Shown: piece after piece, positions 25,439 to 33,914 of the stretch | How the letters are laid out: each line of letters opens with the position of its first letter | Position numbering within the stretch: the stretch's first letter is position 1 | Source of the DNA: Pseudofrankia saprophytica | GTDB taxonomy: Bacteria > Actinomycetota > Actinomycetes > Frankiales > Frankiaceae | Reading direction: 5' to 3' | DNA length: 64,000 bases | Assembly: GCF_000235425.2 (NCBI RefSeq) | Contig: NZ_KI912266.1 | Span: 994,405-1,058,404 of the forward strand | Made by a program: the position numbers and the translations under genes | The notes under the pieces: generated by a model | Database searches by the model: none | The model's input: the letters and a program-made list of their open reading frames with translations, nothing else | What the model was told of the DNA's origin: nothing

Positions 25439-26185
25439 GTGGCCATCCGAGTACTGCTCGCCGAGGACGATGCGCTGCTACGGCATGGCCTCGCCACCCT
25501 GATCGAGCGGACCGACGGGGTGGAGCTGGCCGGCGCCGCCACGGACCGGCCGTCGGTGGAGCAGGCCGTCCGCGAGCTGTCCCCGGACGTCGTCGTCACC
25601 GACATCCGGATGCCGCCGACGCGTACCGACGAGGGCATCCAGGTCGCCGCCTGGCTGCGCCGCGAGCATCCGCACGTCGGGGTCGTCGTGCTCAGCCAGT
25701 TCGCCGAGGCCACCTACGCGCTCGCGCTGCTGGAGGGTGGCTCCGCCGGGCGGGCGTACCTGCTCAAGGAGCGCGTCGCCGGGCTGGACGAGCTGCTGCG
25801 GGCGATCCGCGCGGTGGCGGCCGGCGAGTCGGTGATCGACCCGGCCGTCGTCGAGGGCCTCGTCGCCGCCAACACCCGGCGCACCCATTCCGAGCTCGAC
25901 CGGCTGACGCCGCGAGAGCGCGAGGTGCTCAGCCACATGGCCCAGGGCTGGAGCAACGCGGCGATCGCCGCGAGCCTGGTGCTCTCCGAGCGCGCGGTCG
26001 AGAAGCACAGCAACTCGATCTTCGCCAAGCTGGGTCTGACCGACGAGCCGGACCTGAACCGCCGCGTCAAGGCCGTCCTGCTCTACCTGCACTCGGGGCA
26101 GCAGAGCACCGCCAACGCCCCGGACGGATCGTCGAGCGCCCGCCAGACGCGCCCCGGCGCCGGCCGCGCGGCCCGCGGCGGCTGA
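25439..26185 (+). CDS. NarL/FixJ-type response regulator
   Basis: An N-terminal receiver domain (AIRVLLAEDDALLRHGLATL) carries phospho-Asp in VVVTDIRMPP and the conserved Lys in YLLKERV. The C-terminal LuxR helix-turn-helix is LTPREREVLSHMAQGWSNAA ... SERAVEKHSNSIFAKLGL. This is a DNA-binding output regulator. The start is GTG. No kinase is adjacent on the same strand. The convergent operon at 26814-32193 encodes a HisKA_3 kinase, the class that pairs with NarL-type regulators, so it is the likely partner. Confidence 0.92.
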   Translation: MAIRVLLAEDDALLRHGLATLIERTDGVELAGAATDRPSVEQAVRELSPDVVVTDIRMPPTRTDEGIQVAAWLRREHPHVGVVVLSQFAEATYALALLEGGSAGRAYLLKERVAGLDELLRAIRAVAAGESVIDPAVVEGLVAANTRRTHSELDRLTPREREVLSHMAQGWSNAAIAASLVLSERAVEKHSNSIFAKLGLTDEPDLNRRVKAVLLYLHSGQQSTANAPDGSSSARQTRPGAGRAARGG

Positions 26186-26267
26186 AGCAGCGGGGGGGTT
26201 AGCCACACCCCTCGACTTGGGTGGTCGCATCCTGGGTTAGAACGGGACGGGCGGACACACTGAATTC

Positions 26268-26654
26268 ATGACCTCCCCCTCCGCCGTCTCGGTCCTTGTC
26301 GTGGACGACCAGCGGCCCTTTCGCCTAGCGGTACGCGCCGTCGTCCGGCGCGCGCCGGGATTCGTCCTGGCCGGCGAGGCGGACACGGGCGAGGCAGGTG
26401 TCGCCGCCGCCGAGTCGCTACGCCCGGACCTCGTCCTGATGGACGTGAACCTGCCCGGCATCGACGGCGTCGCCGCCGGCAGCCGGATCCGCGACGCCGA
26501 CCCGCATACCGTCGTGATCCTCTGTTCCACCTACGGCAAGACCGAGCTCCCGGCCACCGTCGCCGAGAGTGGCATGGACTACCTGCACAAGGCGGATCTC
26601 GCGCCCGCCGTCCTGCGCGCGCTCTGGGAACGCCGCCCCTTCGACGGCGACTGA
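26268..26654 (+). CDS. Receiver-only response regulator
   Basis: This 128-residue single-domain receiver starts VLVVDDQRPFRLAVRAVVRR, with phospho-Asp in LVLMDVNLPGIDG and the Lys in MDYLHKADL. It has no DNA-binding domain, so it acts through protein contact or as a phosphate sink or competitor. It lies 82 bp after the NarL-type regulator on the same strand, which suggests a shared role with it and with the kinase of the convergent operon. Confidence 0.9.
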   Translation: MTSPSAVSVLVVDDQRPFRLAVRAVVRRAPGFVLAGEADTGEAGVAAAESLRPDLVLMDVNLPGIDGVAAGSRIRDADPHTVVILCSTYGKTELPATVAESGMDYLHKADLAPAVLRALWERRPFDGD

Positions 26655-26774
26655 CCCCAGCCAGCAGCCACCAGTTACCGGCTACCGCCCACCGGCCACC
26701 TGTCGCCGGCGGACAGCCCGCGCCGCGGCCGCCCCGCCCTCCGACCGCCTCCTAGGTCGCCTCTGACGGCCTCC

Positions 26775-26807
26775 GGCCACGCGAGGCTCCGCCATCGTCG
26801 CGTGGCC
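26775..26807. repeat. Hairpin with GGCTCCGCCATCG loop, single copy
   Basis: Perfect 10-bp arms GGCCACGCGA and TCGCGTGGCC enclose the 13-nt loop GGCTCCGCCATCG, seven bases from the end of the FtsX-like gene. The same loop with a compensated stem (GGCCGGGCGA / TCGCCCGGCC) occurs twice inside the ABC gene at 46170-46262. It may act as a bidirectional terminator for the converging transcripts here. Confidence 0.75.
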
Positions 26808-26813
26808 TTTGGC

Positions 26814-29282
26814 CTAGCCGGACCGCGAGTGGACCGAGGGCCGCAGCCAGGCATTGCGCGGAGCCGGGACGAGAGCGGCGAGCGCTCCGATGACCAGCGC
26901 CGCCGGCGGCAACATCAGCAGCAGCCCGCCCGGGAACGCGGCGTCGCCCCCGACACCGGTCGCGCTCGCGATCTCCCACCACACCAGGCGCCCGACCCCG
27001 AGGCCGAGGGGAATCCCGACGCCGACCGCGCCGAGCGCCGTCACGCAGGCCGCCGTCACCGCGGCCGCGGCCGTCTGCGCCGGCGTGCTCCCGAGCGTGC
27101 GCAGGACGCCGGCCTCGCCGGCGCGCCGGCGCCAGCTGGTCGTCACCGAATGGACCAGCGCGATGGCCGCGAGGCCGCCGAGCACCATCTGGAGCACCTC
27201 CGGCAGCCTGCCGATGCCGCCCAGGTTCGCGACCTCCGTCGGCGGCTGCCGCGGTGCCACCTCGTACTCGTCGCCGAGGTCGCCGACGAGCGACGCCACC
27301 GGCACGCCGTCGGCGGCGGTGACCAGGCCGTCCCACCAGGGTGCCGTCCGTTGGGTCCGTTCCAGCACGCCCGGGTCGAGCAGCAGGTTGTCACCGAGCC
27401 GTTCGCCGCCGACCGGCGGCCCGAGGCCGATGCCGACCACGGTGACCCGTGCCCCGTCGCCGTCGCCTGGGCTGGGCGCGAGGTTGAGGACGTCGCCGAC
27501 CTCGACGCCGAGGTCATGGGCGGCGTGCGTTCCGACCACCGCCTCGCCGGGGCCTCGGCCAGTTCGCCCGGAGAGCATCGTCCAGCCCTGCTGGCCGGTG
27601 GCCGAGTGGACGGCGTACGCGGTGACCTCCACGCAGCCGGGACCCGGCCTCGCCGCGGGCGCCGCCCGGCTCCCCTTGCTGGGGCCCTCATCGGCGGTAT
27701 CCGCCGGGTCGCAGCCGTCGCCCGCCAGCACCGTCGACCGGGCGACCAGGCTGACGGCGGCTATCCAGGGGTCCACCTTCAGCCGCGCGACGATGTCGGG
27801 CCGGGCATCCAGCAGGTCGAGGTCGGCGGTCCAGCCGTAACGGCTGGGATCGCGTATGAGCCGGTCGATGCCGTGCGCGACCGTCGCCGCCGCCACCAGC
27901 GCGGCCACCGAGATCATGGCGGTGATGACCGATGGGCGCCGGCCCGACGACGGCCGGTGTCCGGTGAGCGCGAACCGCGTGCCCACCCACAGCCAGGCTG
28001 GGCCCGCCCAGGCCGGGCCGGGGCTCAGCCAGCTGGCCCGCACCGGGCCGGCGGCGCGCGCGGCCCCAGTGGCGGCCCGGCCGCGGCCGGCGCGGGCCGC
28101 CGACCATCCCGAGAGGGCCAGGACGAGGCCGATGGCGGCCACCTCGGTGATCCCCGCGACCGCGAGGTTGGGCGTGTAGCCAGGATGGGGTTCCAGGTCG
28201 GCGAGCGGGCCGATCGGTTCCAGCCGGCCGGCGAGCAGGGGCCCCGTCGCCGCGACCAGCCCGGCGAGCGCCGCCGCCGGGACGGCCGCGAGCACCCGCG
28301 CCGCCGCCCTGCCGGCCGGCGTCACGCCGAGCACGGCCTCGATCCGCTGCTCGGTCAGCCGTGCGTAGTGATGGCGCCCGAACGCCACCGCGGCGGTGGC
28401 GAGCCCGGTCACCCCGACGACGACGGCGAACGCGACCAGGCCGGTCAGCAGCACCCGGGTCGTGGCCCCGACCCGGGCGTCCGAGTCGGTCGCCGGATGC
28501 TGCACCTCCAGGAGCGGGAACTCGGCCGCCTGGGGGTCCTGCTCGTCGCCGGCCGTCGCCGCGGCGCGGGCGAGCGCCGTGTCGGCACGGGCCACCGCGT
28601 CCGGCGCCGACACCAGCTTGATCATGACGGTGATGCCGACGGTGGCGATGTCGCCGGCGACGGCGGGCGAGAGCAGCAGCGGTGTCTGCTGGGCCGTCGC
28701 GCCGGCCATCCGGACAAGGCCGGTCACCCGCACCGTGAACCGTGCCCCGTGCGGCGTCCCGAAGCCGGTGTCGAAGTTGAAGTAGTCGTCCCTGGTCAGC
28801 GCCCGCAGGGTCAGGACGTCGTCGACCTTGACCCCGAGTGACCTGGCGGTCCGCTCGTCGAGGACCGCCTCCGCCGCGTTCGGGTCGTAGTTCCGGCCCT
28901 TCACGACGACCGGCGTGTACACGCCGACGTCCGAGCCGACCGGGTGGCCGGCGAGCATCCCGAGGTACACGACGCCCGGCCGGTTCTCCACCCGGGCCGC
29001 GGACGCCGCGGTGACCCAGACGGACTGCAGGCCGGGTACGACCGCCGCGGCCCTGGCCGCGAGCCCCGGCCCGGCGGGCACGGTGATCTGCAGATCCGGC
29101 ACGGCGGTCGCGCGTTCGAGCCGAGCCGGCGCGGTCCCGGTGCGCCGGGTCAGCGCGGCCGCGCCGCCGACGACCGCGCCGACCAGCCCGACGAGCAGCC
29201 CGAGGGCGACCAGGCTGGGCCAGCGGCGCCGCAGCTGCCCGAGGGCGATCATGCGGACGGCGCCGAACACCGGGGCTGCCAT
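26814..29282 (-). CDS. FtsX-like ABC transporter permease
   Basis: This 822-residue MacB/FtsX-type permease has an N-terminal helix (WPSLVALGLLVGLVGAVVGG), a long extracytoplasmic domain, and three-helix FtsX cores near residues 280-400 and 690-800 (LVHSVTTSWRRRAGEAGVLR then TLGSTPAQTAAA). Such permeases do not import solutes but mechanotransmit or extrude lipids and peptides. It starts three bases after the kinase stop in an ATPase-kinase-permease operon. That layout resembles Bce-type peptide-sensing and resistance modules, although the kinase class differs. Confidence 0.9.
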   Translation of the reverse strand: MAAPVFGAVRMIALGQLRRRWPSLVALGLLVGLVGAVVGGAAALTRRTGTAPARLERATAVPDLQITVPAGPGLAARAAAVVPGLQSVWVTAASAARVENRPGVVYLGMLAGHPVGSDVGVYTPVVVKGRNYDPNAAEAVLDERTARSLGVKVDDVLTLRALTRDDYFNFDTGFGTPHGARFTVRVTGLVRMAGATAQQTPLLLSPAVAGDIATVGITVMIKLVSAPDAVARADTALARAAATAGDEQDPQAAEFPLLEVQHPATDSDARVGATTRVLLTGLVAFAVVVGVTGLATAAVAFGRHHYARLTEQRIEAVLGVTPAGRAAARVLAAVPAAALAGLVAATGPLLAGRLEPIGPLADLEPHPGYTPNLAVAGITEVAAIGLVLALSGWSAARAGRGRAATGAARAAGPVRASWLSPGPAWAGPAWLWVGTRFALTGHRPSSGRRPSVITAMISVAALVAAATVAHGIDRLIRDPSRYGWTADLDLLDARPDIVARLKVDPWIAAVSLVARSTVLAGDGCDPADTADEGPSKGSRAAPAARPGPGCVEVTAYAVHSATGQQGWTMLSGRTGRGPGEAVVGTHAAHDLGVEVGDVLNLAPSPGDGDGARVTVVGIGLGPPVGGERLGDNLLLDPGVLERTQRTAPWWDGLVTAADGVPVASLVGDLGDEYEVAPRQPPTEVANLGGIGRLPEVLQMVLGGLAAIALVHSVTTSWRRRAGEAGVLRTLGSTPAQTAAAAVTAACVTALGAVGVGIPLGLGVGRLVWWEIASATGVGGDAAFPGGLLLMLPPAALVIGALAALVPAPRNAWLRPSVHSRSG

Positions 29283-29285
29283 GTC

Positions 29286-31298
29286 TCAGCCGCCGTTCCG
29301 ACCGGGCTCGCCCGGCACCGGCGTCGCGCGCTCGTCCGGCTCGGCCGCGCCGGCAGGAACGCCGCCCGTCAGCGCGTCGCCGCCGCCTGTGGTCGCCGGC
29401 CCGCCAGCGGCTGTCGCCCCGCCAGCCGCCGAAGGAGCGACGGCCACCGACGCGACCGCGGCGACCGAGTCCGGGGCGCCATCACCACGGCCGGCAACAC
29501 CGGCACCGGCACCGGCACTGACGCTGGCACTGGCGGACGGGGTCACGCGACCGGTGGAAGGAGCGGCGAGGCCGCTGGCGACGCTGCCCGTGTTGTCGGC
29601 CAGCGGGACGACGCCGTCCAGCCGCACGCCCGCGGCCGGCGCCGACTCGATCACGAGCGAGCCGCCGATCGCGCCGATCCGGTCGCGCATGTTCGTGAGG
29701 CCCTGGCCAGCGAGCCGCCGCCGTGGGTCGAAACCGGGGCCATCGTCGGCGACCGTGAACGCCAGCGCGTCCTCGCGCTCGGTCAGGACGATCTCCACCT
29801 GGCTGCCGGGCGCGTGCTTGGCGGCGTTCTGCAGTGCCTCCAGGCAGCAGAAGTAGACGGCCGCCTCGACGTCCGGCCCGTGCCTGCCGACGCCGTCCGT
29901 GGCCAGCCGCACGCCCAGCGGGGAGCGAGCGGCCGCGGCCCGCAGCGCCTCGGTCAGGCCGGAGGAGCGCAGCAACGGCGGGTAGATGCCCTGCGCGAGG
30001 TTGCGTACCTCGGCGATCGCGGCGCTCACCTGCTCGGCCATCTCGCCGATCAGCTCATCGGCGGCCTCGGCGTCCTCGGTGACCAGGTCGCGCACCAGCC
30101 GCAGGCCGATCGCGAGCGATACCAGCTGCTGCTGGGCGCCGTCGTGCAGGTCCCGCTCGATCCGGCGCCGCTCGGCGTCGGCGGCGGCGACCAGCCGGGC
30201 CCGGGACACCCGCAGCTCGTCGTTCACCCGGCGCAGGTCGACCAGCGCATCCCGCAGGTTCGCGTCGAGCTGCCGGTTGTGCAGCACGGCGCCCAACCGG
30301 GTGCCGAGCTCGGCGAGCAGCCGGTCCTCGGCCTCGCTGAACCGCGGGTCGTCCACCGTCCGCTCGACGACGAGCAGGCCGAGCAGCGCGCCGCTGGCCC
30401 GCGCCGGGACGACGCGCAGCTGGGTGCCCGGCCGCGCCCAGACCAGCCGTGGCACCCACAGCGTCAGCCAGCCGGGACCCGCCACCCTGGCTCGCGACAG
30501 GGCTACCAGGTCTCCGGCGGACAGGGTGAGCGTGCCGCCCGGCCGGCCCCGGCCCAGGCCGTTGTCGACGCGCTCGGACCCGCTGCCCTGGTTGGCCGCC
30601 GCCGCCGTGGCCGTGGCCGCCGTGGGTGTGGGCGTGGCCGGCGGCGGATCGAAGGACCGGCGCGGCGGGGGCTCCGGCAGCACGACGGCGGCCGTGAGCC
30701 GTCCGCCGGCCCCGGTCCAGATCTCGACGCGGCGAAGCGTCAGCGTGCGGCGCAGCGCGTCGGCGAGCTGCACGAGCGCCTGTTCCAGCGGCACGTCCCG
30801 GCTGGTCTGCTCGCCGAACGTCGCCAGCACGTCGTCGGGCCGGAATCGCCCGCCGCGCACGGCTCGGCGGGCCGCGCGCCTGGCCGGTATCCGCAGCGCG
30901 ACGCTGAGCGTCGCCGCGGTCGCCGCGCTCACCAGGACGGGCATGAGGAAGCCGGCCCCGTTGTCGGCGGGGATCCGGCCGAGCGCGACCACCGAGGCGG
31001 CGAGCGCACCGGCCCCGACCAGCGCGAACGAGGCGACGTCAGCGCCGAGAAGCAGCACCTGCTCCGCGTGCCGCCGTGGGCCGCCGAACCAACCGGCGAC
31101 CGTGCCAGCGACGGGCAGCAGCACCGCCGCCGCGATCGGCAACCACCAGGGCGGGTAGCCGGCGCCCAACAGCCGCGGCACGGCGCACAGCGCGGCGATG
31201 CCGGCGGCGGCGAGCACGGCGGCGATCAGCAGCAGGCGCCGCGGCCGCGGCGTCGTCTCGCGCGCGCCCGGCGCCGCGGCGGGCGGCAGCAGGCTCAC
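29286..31298 (-). CDS. Sensor histidine kinase, HisKA_3 class, with GAF-like region
   Basis: The protein is 670 residues. Four or so membrane helices occupy residues 20-140. A GAF-like segment (about 160-345) is interrupted by a Pro/Ala/Thr linker. The dimerisation box ERRRIERDLHDGAQQQLVSL carries the phosphorylated His, and the HATPase shows ALQNAAKHAPG, DDGPGFDPRR and GQGLTNMRDRI. A disordered Ala/Gly tail of about 90 residues follows. HisKA_3 kinases pair with NarL-type regulators, and one is encoded on the facing strand at 25439. The GTG start has GAGGTG upstream. Confidence 0.92.
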   Translation of the reverse strand: MSLLPPAAAPGARETTPRPRRLLLIAAVLAAAGIAALCAVPRLLGAGYPPWWLPIAAAVLLPVAGTVAGWFGGPRRHAEQVLLLGADVASFALVGAGALAASVVALGRIPADNGAGFLMPVLVSAATAATLSVALRIPARRAARRAVRGGRFRPDDVLATFGEQTSRDVPLEQALVQLADALRRTLTLRRVEIWTGAGGRLTAAVVLPEPPPRRSFDPPPATPTPTAATATAAAANQGSGSERVDNGLGRGRPGGTLTLSAGDLVALSRARVAGPGWLTLWVPRLVWARPGTQLRVVPARASGALLGLLVVERTVDDPRFSEAEDRLLAELGTRLGAVLHNRQLDANLRDALVDLRRVNDELRVSRARLVAAADAERRRIERDLHDGAQQQLVSLAIGLRLVRDLVTEDAEAADELIGEMAEQVSAAIAEVRNLAQGIYPPLLRSSGLTEALRAAAARSPLGVRLATDGVGRHGPDVEAAVYFCCLEALQNAAKHAPGSQVEIVLTEREDALAFTVADDGPGFDPRRRLAGQGLTNMRDRIGAIGGSLVIESAPAAGVRLDGVVPLADNTGSVASGLAAPSTGRVTPSASASVSAGAGAGVAGRGDGAPDSVAAVASVAVAPSAAGGATAAGGPATTGGGDALTGGVPAGAAEPDERATPVPGEPGRNGG

Positions 31299-31329
31299 CG
31301 GCGCACCTCGCCGCGTCCAGGCCGTCCGG

Positions 31330-32193
31330 TCATGGCAGGTCCTCGCGGACGGACGGGCTCTCGACCTGGCCGTCGCGCATGGTCACGATCCGCTGCGCGC
31401 CGGCCGCGACCGCGGCGTCGTGGGTGACCATCACGATGGTCTGGCCCCGCGCGTGCAGCCTGGTGAACAGGTCGAGCACCTCGGCGGCGCCGGCGGAGTC
31501 CAGCGCGCCCGTCGGCTCGTCGGCGAGCAGCAGCGTCGGGCTCCCTGCGAGCGCCCTGGCGATGGCGAGCCGCTGACGCTGGCCACCGGACAGCGTCGCG
31601 GGCAGCGCCTCGGCTCGTTCCAGCAGGCCGAGCACGTCGAGGAGGTCCTGCGCGCGGCGGATCGCGGCACGCCGGCCGAGACCGGCGAGCCGCGCGGCGA
31701 GCACCACGTTGTCGGCCGCCGTCATGCTCTCCAGCAGGTGGAAGAACTGGAACACCATGCCCACGTGCCGGCGGCGCAGCCGGGCGAGCCTGGTCTCGGA
31801 CAGCTCGCCGAGCGCCTGCCCGGCGACGACCACGGAGCCGTCGTCCGCGCGCTCCAGCCCGGCGATGACGTTGAGCAGGGTGGACTTGCCGCTGCCGGAC
31901 GGACCCGTGACGGCGACGAACTCACCGGGCCAGACCGTGAGCGACGCCCCGCGCAGCGCCTGGACCGGGGCCACCTCCGCGTCGAAGGTCCGGTGCACGC
32001 CGACCACGGCGACGACCGGCTCCGACGAGGGCTCCCACCGCTCGGGGCCGCCCGCCGGGTCGTCGGCGACGCCCTCGGCGCGGGTGTGCTCGGCGGGGAT
32101 GCCCTCACCGGGCGTGGGCGCGGCAGGCGTGCCCGCGCCACCTGGACCGGCCGAGCCCTGGCCCGTCGCGATCGCGCCGACAGCGGTACGCAT
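31330..32193 (-). CDS. ABC transporter ATP-binding protein (MacB/LolD type)
   Basis: Walker A GPSGSGKSTLLNVIAGLE, Q-loop VFQFFHLL, signature LSGGQRQRLAIARA, Walker B LLLADEPTGALD and H-loop VMVTHD are all intact. The head before EPVVAVVGVHRTF is a Gly/Pro/Glu-rich stretch of about 50 residues. I chose ATG 32193; ATG 32298 would add 35 residues. It is the first gene of a leftward operon with the kinase (31 bp downstream) and FtsX permease, and is the cognate ATPase of that permease. Confidence 0.9.
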   Translation of the reverse strand: MRTAVGAIATGQGSAGPGGAGTPAAPTPGEGIPAEHTRAEGVADDPAGGPERWEPSSEPVVAVVGVHRTFDAEVAPVQALRGASLTVWPGEFVAVTGPSGSGKSTLLNVIAGLERADDGSVVVAGQALGELSETRLARLRRRHVGMVFQFFHLLESMTAADNVVLAARLAGLGRRAAIRRAQDLLDVLGLLERAEALPATLSGGQRQRLAIARALAGSPTLLLADEPTGALDSAGAAEVLDLFTRLHARGQTIVMVTHDAAVAAGAQRIVTMRDGQVESPSVREDLP

Positions 32194-32588
32194 CCACACC
32201 CCGTCTCCCCGGCCCAGCTCCCGCACCTCGCGACGGCCGGCGTCGCGTTCCCATGTTCCCAAGGACGTCCGCCTCCGGGGGCGTGTTTCCAACCGCATGA
32301 TCGCGCCCCTGGCGGGCTGGCAGGCCTGGTCCGGACAGCGCGGATCACCCCGTAGTTCGGGGACACCAGGATTCCAACGTGTTCTCGCGCCGAGGGGAAG
32401 CGGGATAACCGCCCCACCTGGGTGGTGCTGGCCTCCCCGGCGGCTCGCTGGCTGGCACCGTCGCTCCGCGGTGCCGCGCTGACGCACAGTCGTCCCGCTG
32501 CCCGCTGCCCGCTGAGCCCATCGGCGCACGGCCGGCAACGAACGGACCACAGCGACTTCCGCCCCGACGTCTCAACGAGGAGACCGCG
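32194..32588. other. Divergent control region of ABC-kinase operon and small peptide gene
   Basis: This 395-bp region separates the leftward ATPase gene from the rightward 55-codon gene and should contain both promoters. No strong palindrome was recognised. The last 15 bases hold the GAGGAG ribosome-binding site of the small gene. Confidence 0.5.
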
Positions 32589-32756
32589 ATGACCAGCACC
32601 AGCCCGACCACCTTCCCCTACGGCGACGTCACCGCGGTGCCCGCCGCGGGCAAGGTCGCCTCGACCGGCCAGGACCCCTCGGCCGCGGGCGCGGACGTCA
32701 GCACCGACGACGCCGCGGACCGGACCACGGCCGACGCCGTCAGCCGCGCGGCCTGA
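32589..32756 (+). CDS. 55-residue peptide, divergent from ABC-kinase operon
   Basis: Translation gives MTSTSPTTFPYGDVTAVPAA followed by a Gly/Ala/Asp/Ser/Thr-rich tail ending AVSRAA. It contains no Cys and has a net acidic middle. GAGGAG lies seven bases before the ATG, a near-ideal spacing, which is the main evidence that it is translated. There is no signal peptide or hydrophobic segment. Position beside a sensor kinase and ABC exporter would suit a secreted signal, a precursor peptide or a small regulator, but nothing in the sequence proves any of these. Confidence 0.5.
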   Translation: MTSTSPTTFPYGDVTAVPAAGKVASTGQDPSAAGADVSTDDAADRTTADAVSRAA

Positions 32757-32958
32757 CCACGTCCGAGGGGCACTCCTGGGCGCCGCGGCATCGAGGCGCC
32801 CACACCGGGACACGAGCGGGCTATTGATCGGGTATTCCGCATCCGCGACGCTTCGTACACAGTCGTGCGCCAAATACCAGAGTGGTCTGTCAGCAGTCCG
32901 ACCGTTTCTCGCCGCGATTCACCTGAATGAGCCGAGCACACTTGGGGATGTGCAAACC

Positions 32959-33630
32959 ATGGCCCGACACCGAGTCGACTCCCGGACCGCCCCGCGGGTA
33001 GCCACCGCCGCGCCCCACCGCCGTTCCGGCGGTCGGCACGCGGCTCGCCCCGCGACCCAGGCGACCTCCCGGGCCGTGGTTGCGCGGCGCATCGCCATGC
33101 CCGCGGCCACGGTCGCGGTCGCGAGCGTGGTCACCATCGGCGGCGCCGTCGCCTTCGCGACCAGCTCGCAGGGCGCCACCAACGCCACGCACGCGACCAC
33201 GTCCATCAGCAACGCGCCCACCGGCGCGACGGCCCCGAACAGCGCGCCGCCGGCGGCGGGGGCCGTCGGCGCCGCCTCGGGCGCGGCCCAGCCCACCGCC
33301 GGCGCGGCGGTCGCGCCGTCGCCCGCGGACGCGGCGGCGATCACTGCCGCGATCCGGTCGAGCGAGCTGACCAGCCTGGTCTCCCCGACCTCCTACGAGG
33401 TCGCCGACATCGAGATCGCCGGCAGCGACCCGAACTGGGCGCGGGCCGAGCTGACGCCGGTCACCGCCGACGTCGACCGCGCCTACGGCGTGCTGCGTCG
33501 GACCGCGTCCGGCTGGCAGCTGGCGCAGCTCGGCAGCTTCGAGGTCGGCTGCACGCTCGTGCCGCCCCAGGCCCGCGCCGACCTGGCGCTCGACTGCCCG
33601 CCGCCCTCGGCCACGACCTACAGCGCCTAG
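32959..33630 (+). CDS. Secreted or membrane-anchored protein, unknown
   Basis: A basic N-terminus of about 45 residues leads into one hydrophobic segment (AMPAATVAVASVVTIGGAVAF), a signal peptide or anchor. A Thr/Ala/Pro-rich spacer follows, then a folded domain of about 90 residues (SYEVADIEIAGSDPNWARAE ... GWQLAQLGSFEVGC) with two Cys (VGCTLV, LDCPPP). Small extracellular domains of this kind are common in actinobacteria without known function. The start may be GTG 32950. A strong terminator follows the gene. Confidence 0.75.
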   Translation: MARHRVDSRTAPRVATAAPHRRSGGRHAARPATQATSRAVVARRIAMPAATVAVASVVTIGGAVAFATSSQGATNATHATTSISNAPTGATAPNSAPPAAGAVGAASGAAQPTAGAAVAPSPADAAAITAAIRSSELTSLVSPTSYEVADIEIAGSDPNWARAELTPVTADVDRAYGVLRRTASGWQLAQLGSFEVGCTLVPPQARADLALDCPPPSATTYSA

Positions 33631-33657
33631 GCCGGCCATCACGTAGGCCGACGGGGC

Positions 33658-33689
33658 TCGGCCGACCGGTCACCTGACCGGTCGGCCGA
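33658..33689 (+). terminator. Rho-independent terminator
   Basis: Perfect 15-bp arms TCGGCCGACCGGTCA and TGACCGGTCGGCCGA are separated by only CC and followed by the T-rich TTCTCTGTTCC. This is the most classical terminator in the window, 28 bp after the secreted-protein gene. Confidence 0.85.
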
Positions 33690-33914
33690 TTCTCTGTTCC
33701 CCTGACGGCTGGTCCCCTGACGTCTGGTCCACTGGCTGCCGGCGGCGTCCTCGGCCGGCGAGGGCCTTGGCCCGACGCCACAGCGCCATCCGAGATCAAC
33801 CCATCGTTACCGGTGTCGGGATTTCCATCCCGGGATGACTACCAGGCCCGCCCGATCCACGACCAACAGTGCGCGCTCACAACGAACGCGCGTTTTGGCA
33901 GGCAGACTGGGCTG

